Shown: piece by piece, positions 16,112 to 24,928 of the stretch
Numbering within the stretch: the stretch's first letter is position 1
Layout: each line of letters begins with the position of its first letter
Assembly: GCA_904502225.1 (NCBI GenBank)
Contig: CAJGDO010000006.1
Location: 1-54,747, forward strand
Length of the DNA stretch: 54,747 bases
Direction of reading: 5' to 3'
Origin: an uncultured Clostridia bacterium
Lineage (GTDB): Bacteria; Bacillota; Clostridia; Christensenellales; Borkfalkiaceae
Notes under the pieces: generated by a model
Seen by the model: only the letters and a program-made list of their open reading frames with translations
Told to the model about the DNA's origin: nothing
The model's database searches: none
Made by a program: the position numbers and the translations under genes

Positions 16112-17467
16112 ATGCTTAATAGAAAAGAAATTTTAGAAACCATCGATATGGTCGAAAAAGAGCATTTCGACGTTAGAACAATAACTATGGGCATATCGCT
16201 TTTGCCTTGCATTAGAGATGACGCTAAAAAAACGGCACAACTTTGCTACGACAGAATTTGCAAAAAAGCCGAAAATATCGTCAAAGTTGCAAGCGATTTA
16301 GGTGCTGAATACGGCATACCTATTATAAACAAGCGTGTTTCAATAACCCCAGCCAGCCTTTTGACTTCTTCTTTTTGCGGAAAGGAAATAATTTTGGCAA
16401 AAGCACTTGACGATGCTGCAAAAACTGTTGGTATAGACTTTTTGGGCGGTTATTCGGCACTTGTGCATAAGGGTATGACCAGTTTTGAAAAATCGTTTAT
16501 TGAAAGTATCCCAGAAGCACTTGCTATCACCGAAAGGATGTGCTCGTCAGTAAACGTTGGTTCATCAAAAGCAGGTATTAATATGGATGCTGTCAACTTA
16601 ATGGGTAAAATCGTTAAGCAAACGGCTGAAAGGACAAAGGACAGGGACGGGTTTGGCTGTGCAAAATTAGTTGTGTTCTGTAATGCAGTTGAAGACAACC
16701 CATTTATGGCAGGGGCATTCCACGGCGTTGGAGAAGGCGAAACGGTTATCAACGTTGGCGTTTCTGGACCAGGTGTTGTAAGCCACGCATTAAAGAGCAT
16801 GAAAGGTGCGTCTATTGACGAGATTGCCGAAACTATTAAAAAGACGGCGTTTAAGATTACAAGGGCAGGTCAACTTATTGCAAAAGAGGCGTCAAAGCGT
16901 CTTAATGCTGAATTTGGCATTGTTGACTTATCATTGGCACCAACCCCTGTTATGGGCGACAGTGTTGCACATATTTTAGAAGAGATTGGTTTAGACCAAG
17001 TGGGTGCACACGGCACAACGGCAGCACTTGCTATGCTTAACGATGCTGTTAAAAAGGGTGGCGTTATGGCAAGTTCAAACGTCGGCGGACTTTCGGGGGC
17101 ATTTATCCCTGTGAGTGAAGATATAGGTATGATAAACGCTGCAAAGAGCGGTGCGATTACCTTAAATAAACTTGAAGCAATGACCTGCGTATGTAGCGTA
17201 GGTATCGATATGGTTGCAATCCCAGGCGACACGCCTGCAACCACCATTTCAGGAATAATAGCAGATGAAGCGGCAATCGGTATGATTAATAATAAAACGA
17301 CAGCCGTTAGAGTTATTCCTGTTCCAAACAAAAAGGAAGGGGACTTTGTTGAATTCGGTGGACTTTTAGGCTCTGCACCAATAATGGCAGTCAGTCCATA
17401 CGGTTGTGCCGATATGATTAACAGAGGTGGCAGAATGCCAGCCCCAATACATAGCAATAAAAACTAA
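16112..17467 (+). CDS. PFL family protein (UPF0210/DUF711)
   Basis: A 451-residue protein of the UPF0210/DUF711 family, structurally related to pyruvate formate-lyase but without a known reaction. Typical segments are VRTITMGISL near the start, FLGGYSALVHKGMT, NVGSSKAGINMDAV and the Gly-rich PVSEDIGM to CVCSVGIDMVAIPGDTP stretch. AAGGTGA precedes the ATG. Family length is normal, and the gene pairs with the upstream ACT protein. Confidence 0.9.
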   Translation: MLNRKEILETIDMVEKEHFDVRTITMGISLLPCIRDDAKKTAQLCYDRICKKAENIVKVASDLGAEYGIPIINKRVSITPASLLTSSFCGKEIILAKALDDAAKTVGIDFLGGYSALVHKGMTSFEKSFIESIPEALAITERMCSSVNVGSSKAGINMDAVNLMGKIVKQTAERTKDRDGFGCAKLVVFCNAVEDNPFMAGAFHGVGEGETVINVGVSGPGVVSHALKSMKGASIDEIAETIKKTAFKITRAGQLIAKEASKRLNAEFGIVDLSLAPTPVMGDSVAHILEEIGLDQVGAHGTTAALAMLNDAVKKGGVMASSNVGGLSGAFIPVSEDIGMINAAKSGAITLNKLEAMTCVCSVGIDMVAIPGDTPATTISGIIADEAAIGMINNKTTAVRVIPVPNKKEGDFVEFGGLLGSAPIMAVSPYGCADMINRGGRMPAPIHSNKN

Positions 17468-17485
17468 AATTTAGGAGAAAGAGTT

Positions 17486-19237
17486 TTGGATAATAGATAT
17501 AGGTGGGCAACCGAAGAAATATACAGTAGCGATGAAGCGTGGAATAAAGAGTTTGATTTGTTAAAAACTCAATTAGATTTTAGCGTGTTCCGTGGCAAAC
17601 TTGGCGAAAAGTCGCAATTTTTAGCGTGTATGAAAGAGCAAGAAAGGGTGGGCAGAATTTTTGAAAAACTGTCCGTTTACGCAATGATGAAACACGATGA
17701 AGACACCAAAAATGCACTTTACGATTCGTTTAACGCTAAAATAATGTCTTTGGGTGCAGTGTTTGGCTCAAACACAGCCTTTATTATGCCAGAACTAACC
17801 TCGCTTGATGAAAAAGTGCTAAAAGATTACATTTTAGATAAAGATTTAAGCGAATATGATTATTTCTTAAAAAACGTGCTAAAAGAAAAGGCACATATTT
17901 TAAGCGAAAGTGAAGAAAAGATTTTAGCCGAAAGTGGCGAAGCGTTATCAAGTTTTAGAGATATATTCACCAAAATTGACAATGCCGATTTGCCACTTCC
18001 AACCATAAAACACTTAAACAAAAGTTATCCGTTAAGTCACGGCACTTACGGGGTTATAATGCACGGTGAAGACAGGGCGTTAAGGAAAAAAGCGTTCGAT
18101 AAATATTACGGGGCGTATATTGCACTTCTAAACACCATTTCTTCAACCTATTATGGCAGTGTTAAAAAGGACGTGTTTTATGCAAAGGCAAGAAAATATA
18201 ATTCAGCCCTTGAAAAAGCACTTTTTGGCGAGGACGTTGATAGGGTTGTTTACGATAACTTAATATCTTCTACCAACAAGGCATTACCATCTTTGCATAA
18301 GTATATGAGAGAAAAGAAAAAACTTTTGGGCCTTAAAAAAATGTATATGTATGACGTTTACGTTCCTGTGGTTGAAGGTGCAGAACTTAAACTTGAATAT
18401 GAAGATGCTTACGACTTGGTGGTGAAAGGTTTAGCCCCACTTGGCAAAGAATATCAAGACCTTTTGATTAAAGCCAAAGAAAATCGTTGGCTTGACGTTT
18501 ATGAACAAAAGGGCAAAAGAAGTGGTGCTTATAGCGTTGCTGTTTACGACACCCACCCATACGTTTTGTTAAACTATCAAAAAACCACGCACGACGTTTT
18601 CACTATTGCACACGAAATGGGGCATAGCATACACTCTTATTTTTCAAACAAGACCCAACCTTATGCAAAAGCCGATTATAAAATTTTTGTTGCAGAAGTT
18701 GCAAGCACTGTAAACGAAGTGTTGTTGATAAGGTATTTGTTAAGCGTTGAAAAGGACAAAAAACTTAAAAAATATTTACTTTCATACCTATTAGAAATGA
18801 TAAGGACAACCTTGTTTAGACAAACCCAGTTTGCAGAGTTTGAGCAAATAGTTCATCAAATGGTTGAAAATGGCCAGCCGTTAAATAAAGATAACCTTTC
18901 GGAAATTTATTTGGGGTTAAACCAAAAGTATTACGGCAAAAGCGTTGTAAGTAAGGGCAATATCCAATACGAATGGGCAAGAATTCCACATTTTTATAGG
19001 GCGTTTTACGTTTATAAATATGCAACGGGCATAATCAGTGCATTGGCTATTTCAGACAGGATTTTAACCGAAGGTCAAAGTGCTGTTGAAGATTACTTTA
19101 AGTTCTTATCTTCGGGTTCGAGTGACGGACCTGTTGAACTGTTAAAAATTGCAGGCGTGGACTTGACGGATAAAAAGACTTTTACTAAAGCATTTAAGGT
19201 ATTCAAGGATACGTTAGACGAGTTTATAAGTTTATAA
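17486..19237 (+). CDS. pepF: Oligoendopeptidase F (M3B zinc peptidase)
   Basis: A 583-residue cytoplasmic metallopeptidase that cuts short peptides. The zinc motif H376EMGH380 is followed by SIHSYF and the downstream metal ligand region FVAEVASTVNEVLL; the C-terminal PHFYRAFYVYKYATG is also typical. The start is TTG, 8 nt after TTAGGAG. Length is normal. It lies in the same direction as the PFL gene (18-nt gap) and dnaB. Confidence 0.93.
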   Translation: MDNRYRWATEEIYSSDEAWNKEFDLLKTQLDFSVFRGKLGEKSQFLACMKEQERVGRIFEKLSVYAMMKHDEDTKNALYDSFNAKIMSLGAVFGSNTAFIMPELTSLDEKVLKDYILDKDLSEYDYFLKNVLKEKAHILSESEEKILAESGEALSSFRDIFTKIDNADLPLPTIKHLNKSYPLSHGTYGVIMHGEDRALRKKAFDKYYGAYIALLNTISSTYYGSVKKDVFYAKARKYNSALEKALFGEDVDRVVYDNLISSTNKALPSLHKYMREKKKLLGLKKMYMYDVYVPVVEGAELKLEYEDAYDLVVKGLAPLGKEYQDLLIKAKENRWLDVYEQKGKRSGAYSVAVYDTHPYVLLNYQKTTHDVFTIAHEMGHSIHSYFSNKTQPYAKADYKIFVAEVASTVNEVLLIRYLLSVEKDKKLKKYLLSYLLEMIRTTLFRQTQFAEFEQIVHQMVENGQPLNKDNLSEIYLGLNQKYYGKSVVSKGNIQYEWARIPHFYRAFYVYKYATGIISALAISDRILTEGQSAVEDYFKFLSSGSSDGPVELLKIAGVDLTDKKTFTKAFKVFKDTLDEFISL

Positions 19238-19274
19238 TTTTTTGATTTTACATTTGATAAAGGAGAAAATAAAA

Positions 19275-20798
19275 ATGGCAAAACAACAAGTTTCAAAAAA
19301 GGGCATAACCGAAATGCCACACAACATAGAAGCAGAACAAGCGTTGCTTGGCTGTATTTTGCTTGACACAAAAATTCAAATTGACATAGGTGCAACCTTA
19401 AAAGAAAGCGACTTTTATTCAGAAGCACACAAAAGCATTTTCAGTGCAATGCTTGAAATAATTAAGCGTAATCAGCCTGTAGATATAGTGACGCTAACCG
19501 ATATGCTTGAAAAATTGGGCACTCTTAACGATGCAGGTGGAATTAGTTATATCGCTGAATTAGCAAACGTTATTCCATCATCAGCAAACTATCAAAGGTA
19601 CTTATCTATCGTTAGCAGAGATAGTATGTTAAGACAATTGATGGTGGGTGCAGTTGATATTATAGGCGAGTGCCAAACAAGTCAAGATGAAATTTCTGCA
19701 CTTTCTTTTGCAGAAAAAACCATTTACGATATATCAAACACCAAAGACACAAGAGATGCGGTAAGGATTGATAAAGTCCTTCCAGACGTAATGTTCAAGT
19801 TTGATGAAATAAGCAAAGGTGGTGCGAAATTTAGGGGAATTCCAACGCAGTTCAAAGAACTTGACAGTCTTATCAAAGGCGTGCATAACAGTGACCTTAT
19901 GATTCTTGCAGCCCGCCCAGCCGTTGGTAAAACCTCTTTTGCAATGAACATTGCTGAAAACATTGCTTTGCAAGGTCACACTTGTGCAGTTTTCTCGCTT
20001 GAAATGAGCAAAGAACAACTTGTTCAAAGAATGACTTGCTCTGTTGCAGGCGTTTCAATGGAAACCTTGTATAAGGGCGATATGATGAGCAAAAATAAAT
20101 GGTGGAGAAAGATTTTTAGAGCCAAAGAACTTTTATCAAACGCAAAAATCTTTATTGATGACACAGCGTCAATCACTCCAACCCAAATTATGTCAAAGTG
20201 CAGAAGAATAAAAGCAAAGCACGGTTTAGACTTTGTTGTTATTGACTACGTGCAACTTATGACGCCAGATAAAAGGCTTGATAACCGCCAACAAGAAATA
20301 ACCGAAATTTCAAGGAGTTTGAAAATTTTGGCAAAAGAACTTGACGTGCCTGTTTTGGCATTATCACAATTATCCCGTGCGGTTGAAACTAGGAAAGGCA
20401 CCCCACAACTTTCTGACTTAAGAGAATCTGGTGCAATCGAACAAGACGCAGATATAGTTATGTTCATACATAGACCTGACCTTAACGCAACAGAAAAGGA
20501 CGTTGCTGAAGGAAAAGTAAAGAAAAACGTTGCCCAAATTATCGTTGCAAAACACAGAAGTGGTGCAACAAGCACGATTGACTTATTCTTTAAGGGCGAA
20601 TGCACAAAATTCTTAAATATTGACACCGAAACGGGCGAAATTATTGGCGATGACGTTGAAAAGGTGCAAGAAAGTGCAACCATTAACGGATACCAAGCAC
20701 CAACTGAACAAAACGCTGACCAAAGCCTTGAAGAAAACGACCGTCCTTTTGAACAAGCAATGCCAGAAGTAAAATCAGTTGACGACGAAATTTTTTAA
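19275..20798 (+). CDS. dnaB: Replicative DNA helicase
   Basis: A 507-residue hexameric helicase that unwinds DNA at the fork. The start is the ATG after AAAGGAG (MAKQQVSKK). The N-terminal domain begins MPHNIEAEQALLGCILLD. The RecA-type core has Walker A ARPAVGKTSFAMN, Walker B DFVVIDYVQLM and the ELSQLSRAVE-like segment (here ALSQLSRAVETRKG). The acidic tail is usual. Its presumed loader partner gene at 10328-12010 is discussed separately. dnaB opens a long co-directional run to 28228. Confidence 0.96.
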   Translation: MAKQQVSKKGITEMPHNIEAEQALLGCILLDTKIQIDIGATLKESDFYSEAHKSIFSAMLEIIKRNQPVDIVTLTDMLEKLGTLNDAGGISYIAELANVIPSSANYQRYLSIVSRDSMLRQLMVGAVDIIGECQTSQDEISALSFAEKTIYDISNTKDTRDAVRIDKVLPDVMFKFDEISKGGAKFRGIPTQFKELDSLIKGVHNSDLMILAARPAVGKTSFAMNIAENIALQGHTCAVFSLEMSKEQLVQRMTCSVAGVSMETLYKGDMMSKNKWWRKIFRAKELLSNAKIFIDDTASITPTQIMSKCRRIKAKHGLDFVVIDYVQLMTPDKRLDNRQQEITEISRSLKILAKELDVPVLALSQLSRAVETRKGTPQLSDLRESGAIEQDADIVMFIHRPDLNATEKDVAEGKVKKNVAQIIVAKHRSGATSTIDLFFKGECTKFLNIDTETGEIIGDDVEKVQESATINGYQAPTEQNADQSLEENDRPFEQAMPEVKSVDDEIF

Positions 20799-20800
20799 TT

Positions 20801-21790
20801 ATGCAAACAAAAATTTACCAAATAGATGAAAACTCAATAAAAAGTGCAGTTAAACTTTTTCTTTCATCAGACGTGGTTGCGTTTCCGACCGAAACAGTTT
20901 ATGGTTTGGGTGCAGTTGCAACCGACAGCACAGCAGTTAAAAAGATTTATGAAATTAAGGGCAGACCAGCAGATAATCCGCTGATTGCCCACGTTCATAA
21001 AGATTACGACCTTACAAAACTTGTTTATATTGAGCAAGATTACGTGGAAAAGTTGAAAAAGGCTTTTACACCGGGTCCACTGACAATGGTGTTTAGAAGC
21101 AAAGGCGTTGTGTGTAGTGAAGCCGTTTGTGGTGGGCAAACTCTTGCCGTAAGGATTCCATCGCACACGGGTTGCCAAAATTTATTAAAGGCAATCGATA
21201 TGCCAATCGTTGCACCAAGTGCCAATCTTTCAAAGCACACAAGCCCAGTCACAGCCGAGCACGTTTATAACGACTTAAACGGCAAAATTCAAATAATTTT
21301 GGATGGCGGAAAGTGCAGTGGCGGGATAGAAAGCACGGTTTTAGATTGCACGGAAAAAACGCCAAGAATTTTGCGTGCAGGACTTATCACCAAAGAAATG
21401 ATTGAACAAGTGGTTGGCTCGTGCGAAATAGCCAAGCATTTAGAAAGCGATAAGGTCCGTTCGCCGGGCGTAAAGTATAAGCATTATAGACCAAAATGCC
21501 AAACTGCTTTATATGCTGAAACTGATATAGAAAGCGTTATCAAAAGATATGAAGCCGAGCAAGGTTTAGGCAAAAGGGCATATATTATGTGTGCCGATTA
21601 CTTAAAGGAAAACTTTAATGGCAAAAACCTTTTGCTTTTGGGCAATAGCCAAGAACAAATTGCATCAAATTTATACGATAAACTTTTAGAAGGCGAAAAG
21701 AAGGCCGATATAATAATCGCAATAGCAATGCCTGATGAAAAGAACGTTAATTTGGGCATTATGAATAGGATGAGAAAATCATGCGAGTAA
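20801..21790 (+). CDS. tsaC: L-threonylcarbamoyladenylate synthase (Sua5/YwlC type)
   Basis: A 329-residue enzyme making threonylcarbamoyl-AMP for the tRNA t6A37 modification. The N-terminal YrdC domain has AFPTETVYGLGAVA, KGRPADNPLIAHV, FTPGPLTMV and the SANLS motif. The C-terminal Sua5 domain begins near RSPGVKYKHYRP, making this the long YwlC form. Only 2 nt separate it from dnaB and no clear ribosome-binding site is seen, so coupling is likely. It overlaps ywlE by 10 nt. The order ywlC-ywlE-rpiB matches B. subtilis. Confidence 0.94.
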   Translation: MQTKIYQIDENSIKSAVKLFLSSDVVAFPTETVYGLGAVATDSTAVKKIYEIKGRPADNPLIAHVHKDYDLTKLVYIEQDYVEKLKKAFTPGPLTMVFRSKGVVCSEAVCGGQTLAVRIPSHTGCQNLLKAIDMPIVAPSANLSKHTSPVTAEHVYNDLNGKIQIILDGGKCSGGIESTVLDCTEKTPRILRAGLITKEMIEQVVGSCEIAKHLESDKVRSPGVKYKHYRPKCQTALYAETDIESVIKRYEAEQGLGKRAYIMCADYLKENFNGKNLLLLGNSQEQIASNLYDKLLEGEKKADIIIAIAMPDEKNVNLGIMNRMRKSCE

Positions 21791-22236
21791 AAAACAAAAA
21801 GATATTATTTGTTTGCACGGGCAACACTTGCAGAAGCCCAATGGCGGAAATAATATTGAAAAACAAACTTAAACTTGCCGGTGTTAAAAACGTTAAAGTT
21901 TCAAGTGCGGGGCTTTGTGCAAGCGATGGCGATAAAATGAGCGAAAACTCTTTCCGTGCCTTAAAACTTATGGGCTATAAGCCTTATGGCTTTAAGTCAA
22001 AACAGATTACTTCGGACATAGTGAAAAAGAGCGATTTGATTTTGTGTATGACCTTAAACCACAAGTTAGCCTTTAACGGTTTAGAAAAGGTTTACACTAT
22101 AAGCGAGGCGACGGGGGGCGAAGACATTTTGGACCCTTACGGTGGAAACATAAACGTCTATATAAAAACATCGCACCAAATTGAAGATGCGTGCAATATA
22201 ATTTTAGAACAAATTTTAATTAAACAAGGAGAATAA
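21781..22236 (+). CDS. ywlE: Low-molecular-weight phosphatase, protein-arginine phosphatase YwlE
   Basis: 151 residues. The phosphatase loop is C12TGNTCR18S and the general-acid segment is DILDPYGGN. The loop has Thr16 where tyrosine phosphatases of this fold usually have Ile (GNICRS); in B. subtilis YwlE this Thr is known to set phospho-arginine specificity. Similarity to YwlE runs through NVYIKTSHQIED. It would remove phosphate from arginines modified by McsB, encoded about 1.7 kb downstream on the same strand. Start and end overlap or nearly touch the flanking genes. Confidence 0.9.
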   Translation: MRVKNKKILFVCTGNTCRSPMAEIILKNKLKLAGVKNVKVSSAGLCASDGDKMSENSFRALKLMGYKPYGFKSKQITSDIVKKSDLILCMTLNHKLAFNGLEKVYTISEATGGEDILDPYGGNINVYIKTSHQIEDACNIILEQILIKQGE

Positions 22237-22239
22237 AAA

Positions 22240-22692
22240 ATGAAAGTAGCAATAGGTTGTGACCACGGTGGAATAAATCTTAAACCGGTTTTAATTGATT
22301 ATCTTAACAAAAAAGGTATAGAATTTATAGATTTTGGCACGTTTGAAAAAACGTCGGTTGACTATAACGATTATGCAGAGCCTGTTTGTCAAGCCGTTGT
22401 AAGCGGAAAGGCAGACAAGGGCATCTTAATTTGTGGCACAGGCATTGGAATGAGCATTGTTGCAAACAAGATTAAAGGAATTCGCTGTGCACACTGTCAC
22501 GACGTGTTTTCTGCAAAAGCGACCAGAGAACATAACGACACCAACGTTTTAGCAATGGGCGAAAGGGTTATCGGGCCAGGACTTATGGTTGAGATTGTGG
22601 ACACTTTCTTAAACACAGACTTTTCGTTTGATGAAAGGCATATCCGCAGAGTGCAAAAGATTAAAGACATTGAAAACAAAAATTTTAAATAA
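22240..22692 (+). CDS. rpiB: Ribose-5-phosphate isomerase B
   Basis: A 150-residue enzyme interconverting ribose 5-phosphate and ribulose 5-phosphate. It has the N-terminal AIGCDHGGINLK, the catalytic-Cys loop GILICGTGIGMS (Cys67) and REHNDTNVLAMG. AAGGAG precedes the ATG. Length and motifs are normal. Allose-6-phosphate or galactose-6-phosphate isomerase relatives are the alternative, but the ywlE neighbour favours RpiB. Confidence 0.93.
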   Translation: MKVAIGCDHGGINLKPVLIDYLNKKGIEFIDFGTFEKTSVDYNDYAEPVCQAVVSGKADKGILICGTGIGMSIVANKIKGIRCAHCHDVFSAKATREHNDTNVLAMGERVIGPGLMVEIVDTFLNTDFSFDERHIRRVQKIKDIENKNFK

Positions 22693-22713
22693 GATTTTTT
22701 AGGGGGAGTTATT

Positions 22714-23589
22714 ATGGGCAAGTTAAAAAAAGCCATAATTCCAGCAGCAGGATTAGGAACACGTTTTTTACCTATAACAAAGGCAATACCAAAGCCAATG
22801 CTTTCGGTTTTAGACAAGCCAACTATTCAATACATAGCCGAAGAATTAACTTCTGTTGGCATTGAAGAAATCATAGTTGTTGTCAGCCCAGACAGTGGCG
22901 TTATCGAAAAGCATTTTGGCGAATGTGAAAGTTTAGAGCAAAGGCTTTTATCAGACAAAAAGCACAGCCTTTATGAAATAGCAAAAGCGACCCACCAATT
23001 TAACGTTAAGTTTGTTGTTCAAGAACAACCAAACGGACTTGCTGGGGCACTTCTTTGTGCAGAACCTTTTGTTAAGGACGAGCCATTTGCACTACTTCTT
23101 GGCGATGAACTTTTGGTTGCCGATAACGGCGTTAAACCCTGCATTAAAAACCTTGCTGAAATTTACGAAAAGACTTCTAAAAGCGTTATTGCGACAATGG
23201 AAGTTTTTGGCGATGAAGTTTCAAAGTATGGCAACATTGGTTTTGACGTTGAGGACGGCGGAATTATGCAAGTCAACGCAATTTTAGAAAAACCAAGTGT
23301 AAACGAAGCACTTTCAAACAACGCAATTATCGGCAGATACGTTTTATCTGGCGAAGTTATGGGTATGCTTAAAAAATTAAAACCAAAGGGCAACGAAATT
23401 TATTTGACCGACGTGTTAGATGAACTTGCAAAGAGCGGTAAACTTTTAGCAAGCGTGATTGAAGACGATAGGTATGACGTTGGCGATAAGTTTGGATATA
23501 TTAAAGCAAACGTTGAAATGGCGTTAAAGAGTAAAGAAATTGGTCAAGAGACCAAAGAATATATTAAAGAGTTGGCAAAAAGAATTTAG
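22714..23589 (+). CDS. galU: UTP-glucose-1-phosphate uridylyltransferase
   Basis: A 291-residue nucleotidyltransferase making UDP-glucose for surface polymers and galactose use. It has the N-terminal signature KAIIPAAGLGTRFLP, then KAIPKPMLSV, FVVQEQPNGLAGA and the LLGDEL metal-binding turn. GGGGGAG precedes the ATG. It sits between rpiB and mcsA; an interplay with the phospho-arginine genes is not evident. Confidence 0.93.
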   Translation: MGKLKKAIIPAAGLGTRFLPITKAIPKPMLSVLDKPTIQYIAEELTSVGIEEIIVVVSPDSGVIEKHFGECESLEQRLLSDKKHSLYEIAKATHQFNVKFVVQEQPNGLAGALLCAEPFVKDEPFALLLGDELLVADNGVKPCIKNLAEIYEKTSKSVIATMEVFGDEVSKYGNIGFDVEDGGIMQVNAILEKPSVNEALSNNAIIGRYVLSGEVMGMLKKLKPKGNEIYLTDVLDELAKSGKLLASVIEDDRYDVGDKFGYIKANVEMALKSKEIGQETKEYIKELAKRI

Positions 23590-23591
23590 TT

Positions 23592-23912
23592 ATGTACGAT
23601 AAAGTTTGCAATTTTTGTGGTAAAAGGTTAAGCGAGTTTTACCAAACGGGTATGCTTGGCTGTCCGCACTGTTATAAGGCTTTTGAAAAGCAAGTGTTAT
23701 CTACCCTTTATAAAATACAGGGTAAGACTTTTCACGTGGGAAAAACGCCTTATAATCTTTCTGGGGAAGACAGATATTTGCTATCTAGATATAAAGAACT
23801 TATAAGCGAAAAGGAAAGGGCAACCATAGAGGGCAGATTTTCAGACATAAGGGGGCTAACCAAAGAAATTTTAGAAATTTCCAACCAATTAAAAAGCAGG
23901 GGGATAATATAA
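23592..23912 (+). CDS. mcsA: McsA-like activator of protein arginine kinase (short form)
   Basis: 106 residues, shorter than the approximately 185 of B. subtilis McsA. Only one pair of zinc motifs is present (C6xxC9 and C24xxC27) instead of two pairs; a UVR motif helix pair follows (about 68-103, KELISEKERATIEGRFSDIR). McsA binds and activates the kinase McsB, encoded immediately downstream with no gap. Only 2 nt separate it from galU and no strong ribosome-binding site is seen. The call rests on motif plus neighbourhood. Confidence 0.88.
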   Translation: MYDKVCNFCGKRLSEFYQTGMLGCPHCYKAFEKQVLSTLYKIQGKTFHVGKTPYNLSGEDRYLLSRYKELISEKERATIEGRFSDIRGLTKEILEISNQLKSRGII

Positions 23913-24926
23913 ATGATAACTATTAACCCTGATTTATACCTTGGCAATATCGTTAGAACGAGAATAAGGCTTGCACGAAACGTTGCCGACTATCCGTTTA
24001 AGATAGAAGATTATGCAACCGCAAGAGAAATAGTCAAAAAGGTCAACCGTGCACTCGTTCGTTCGGACACGTTTAATTTATATTACGTTTCTAATCTTAC
24101 AAACACCACGTTAGAAAGTATGAAAGAAAGGCACTTGATAAGCCAAAACCTTATAGAAAATAGGGAATGCGGTGCAGTTTTGATAAATCAAGACGAAAGC
24201 ATTTCGGTTATGGTAAATGAAGAAGACCATATTAGAGAGCAGTGCTTTATGCGTGGTTTAAGGCTAAAAGAAGCGTATGATAGAATAACCAAGATTGATG
24301 ATGATATTGCAAAAAACCTTAACCTTGCCTTTGACCAAAACTTTGGTTATTTAACGGCTTGCCCAACCAATTTAGGAACGGGTATGCGTGCATCGGTTAT
24401 GATGTTTTTGCCCGCCTTAACAGAAAGCGGAAAGATAAGGGCACTTGTTCAAGAAGTGGCTGAACTTGGGCTTACTGTCAGGGGGCTTTATGGTGAAGGC
24501 AGTGATGCTGAAGGCTTTATGTATCAAATAAGCAACGAAATCACTTTGGGCGTTAGCGAAGAGGAGATTTTGGCAAAGGTTGAGCAAACTGTTTTGCAAA
24601 TTTGTAAAGCAGAGCGTGATGAAATGGAAAGGCTTTACGTTAAAAACGAAATTTTAACTATGGATAAAGCCCACAAGTCATACGGGGTGTTGACAAACGC
24701 AGTCATTTTAAGTTATAGCGAGTTTATGTCGCACATAGCAAGAGTAAAACTCGGTGCAATGCTAGGAATGATAGAAATTTCAGATATAAACGCAATTGAC
24801 GATTTAATAATAAAAGTTCGCCCAGCAAACTTGTGCGAAACCTATTCAAAAAGGTTATCATCACAAAATAGGGACTTGTTTAGGGCGAAAATAGTTGGAG
24901 CAACGCTAACAAAAATTAAGGAGTAA
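23913..24926 (+). CDS. mcsB: Protein arginine kinase McsB
   Basis: A 337-residue phosphagen-kinase-fold enzyme that phosphorylates arginines on proteins, marking them for ClpC/ClpP degradation. Seen: VRTRIRLARNVADYPF near the N-terminus, EDHIREQC, the nucleotide-binding TACPTNLGTGMRASVMMFLP and RGLYGEGSDAEG. A GGGGG run precedes the ATG. mcsA-mcsB-clpC order is as in Bacillus, but no ctsR repressor gene precedes it. Confidence 0.95.
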   Translation: MITINPDLYLGNIVRTRIRLARNVADYPFKIEDYATAREIVKKVNRALVRSDTFNLYYVSNLTNTTLESMKERHLISQNLIENRECGAVLINQDESISVMVNEEDHIREQCFMRGLRLKEAYDRITKIDDDIAKNLNLAFDQNFGYLTACPTNLGTGMRASVMMFLPALTESGKIRALVQEVAELGLTVRGLYGEGSDAEGFMYQISNEITLGVSEEEILAKVEQTVLQICKAERDEMERLYVKNEILTMDKAHKSYGVLTNAVILSYSEFMSHIARVKLGAMLGMIEISDINAIDDLIIKVRPANLCETYSKRLSSQNRDLFRAKIVGATLTKIKE

Positions 24927-24928
24927 GT

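Noticed and set aside
23400..23600. CtsR operator before mcsA
   Set aside because: No direct heptad repeats of the GGTCAAA kind; the region is the end of galU.
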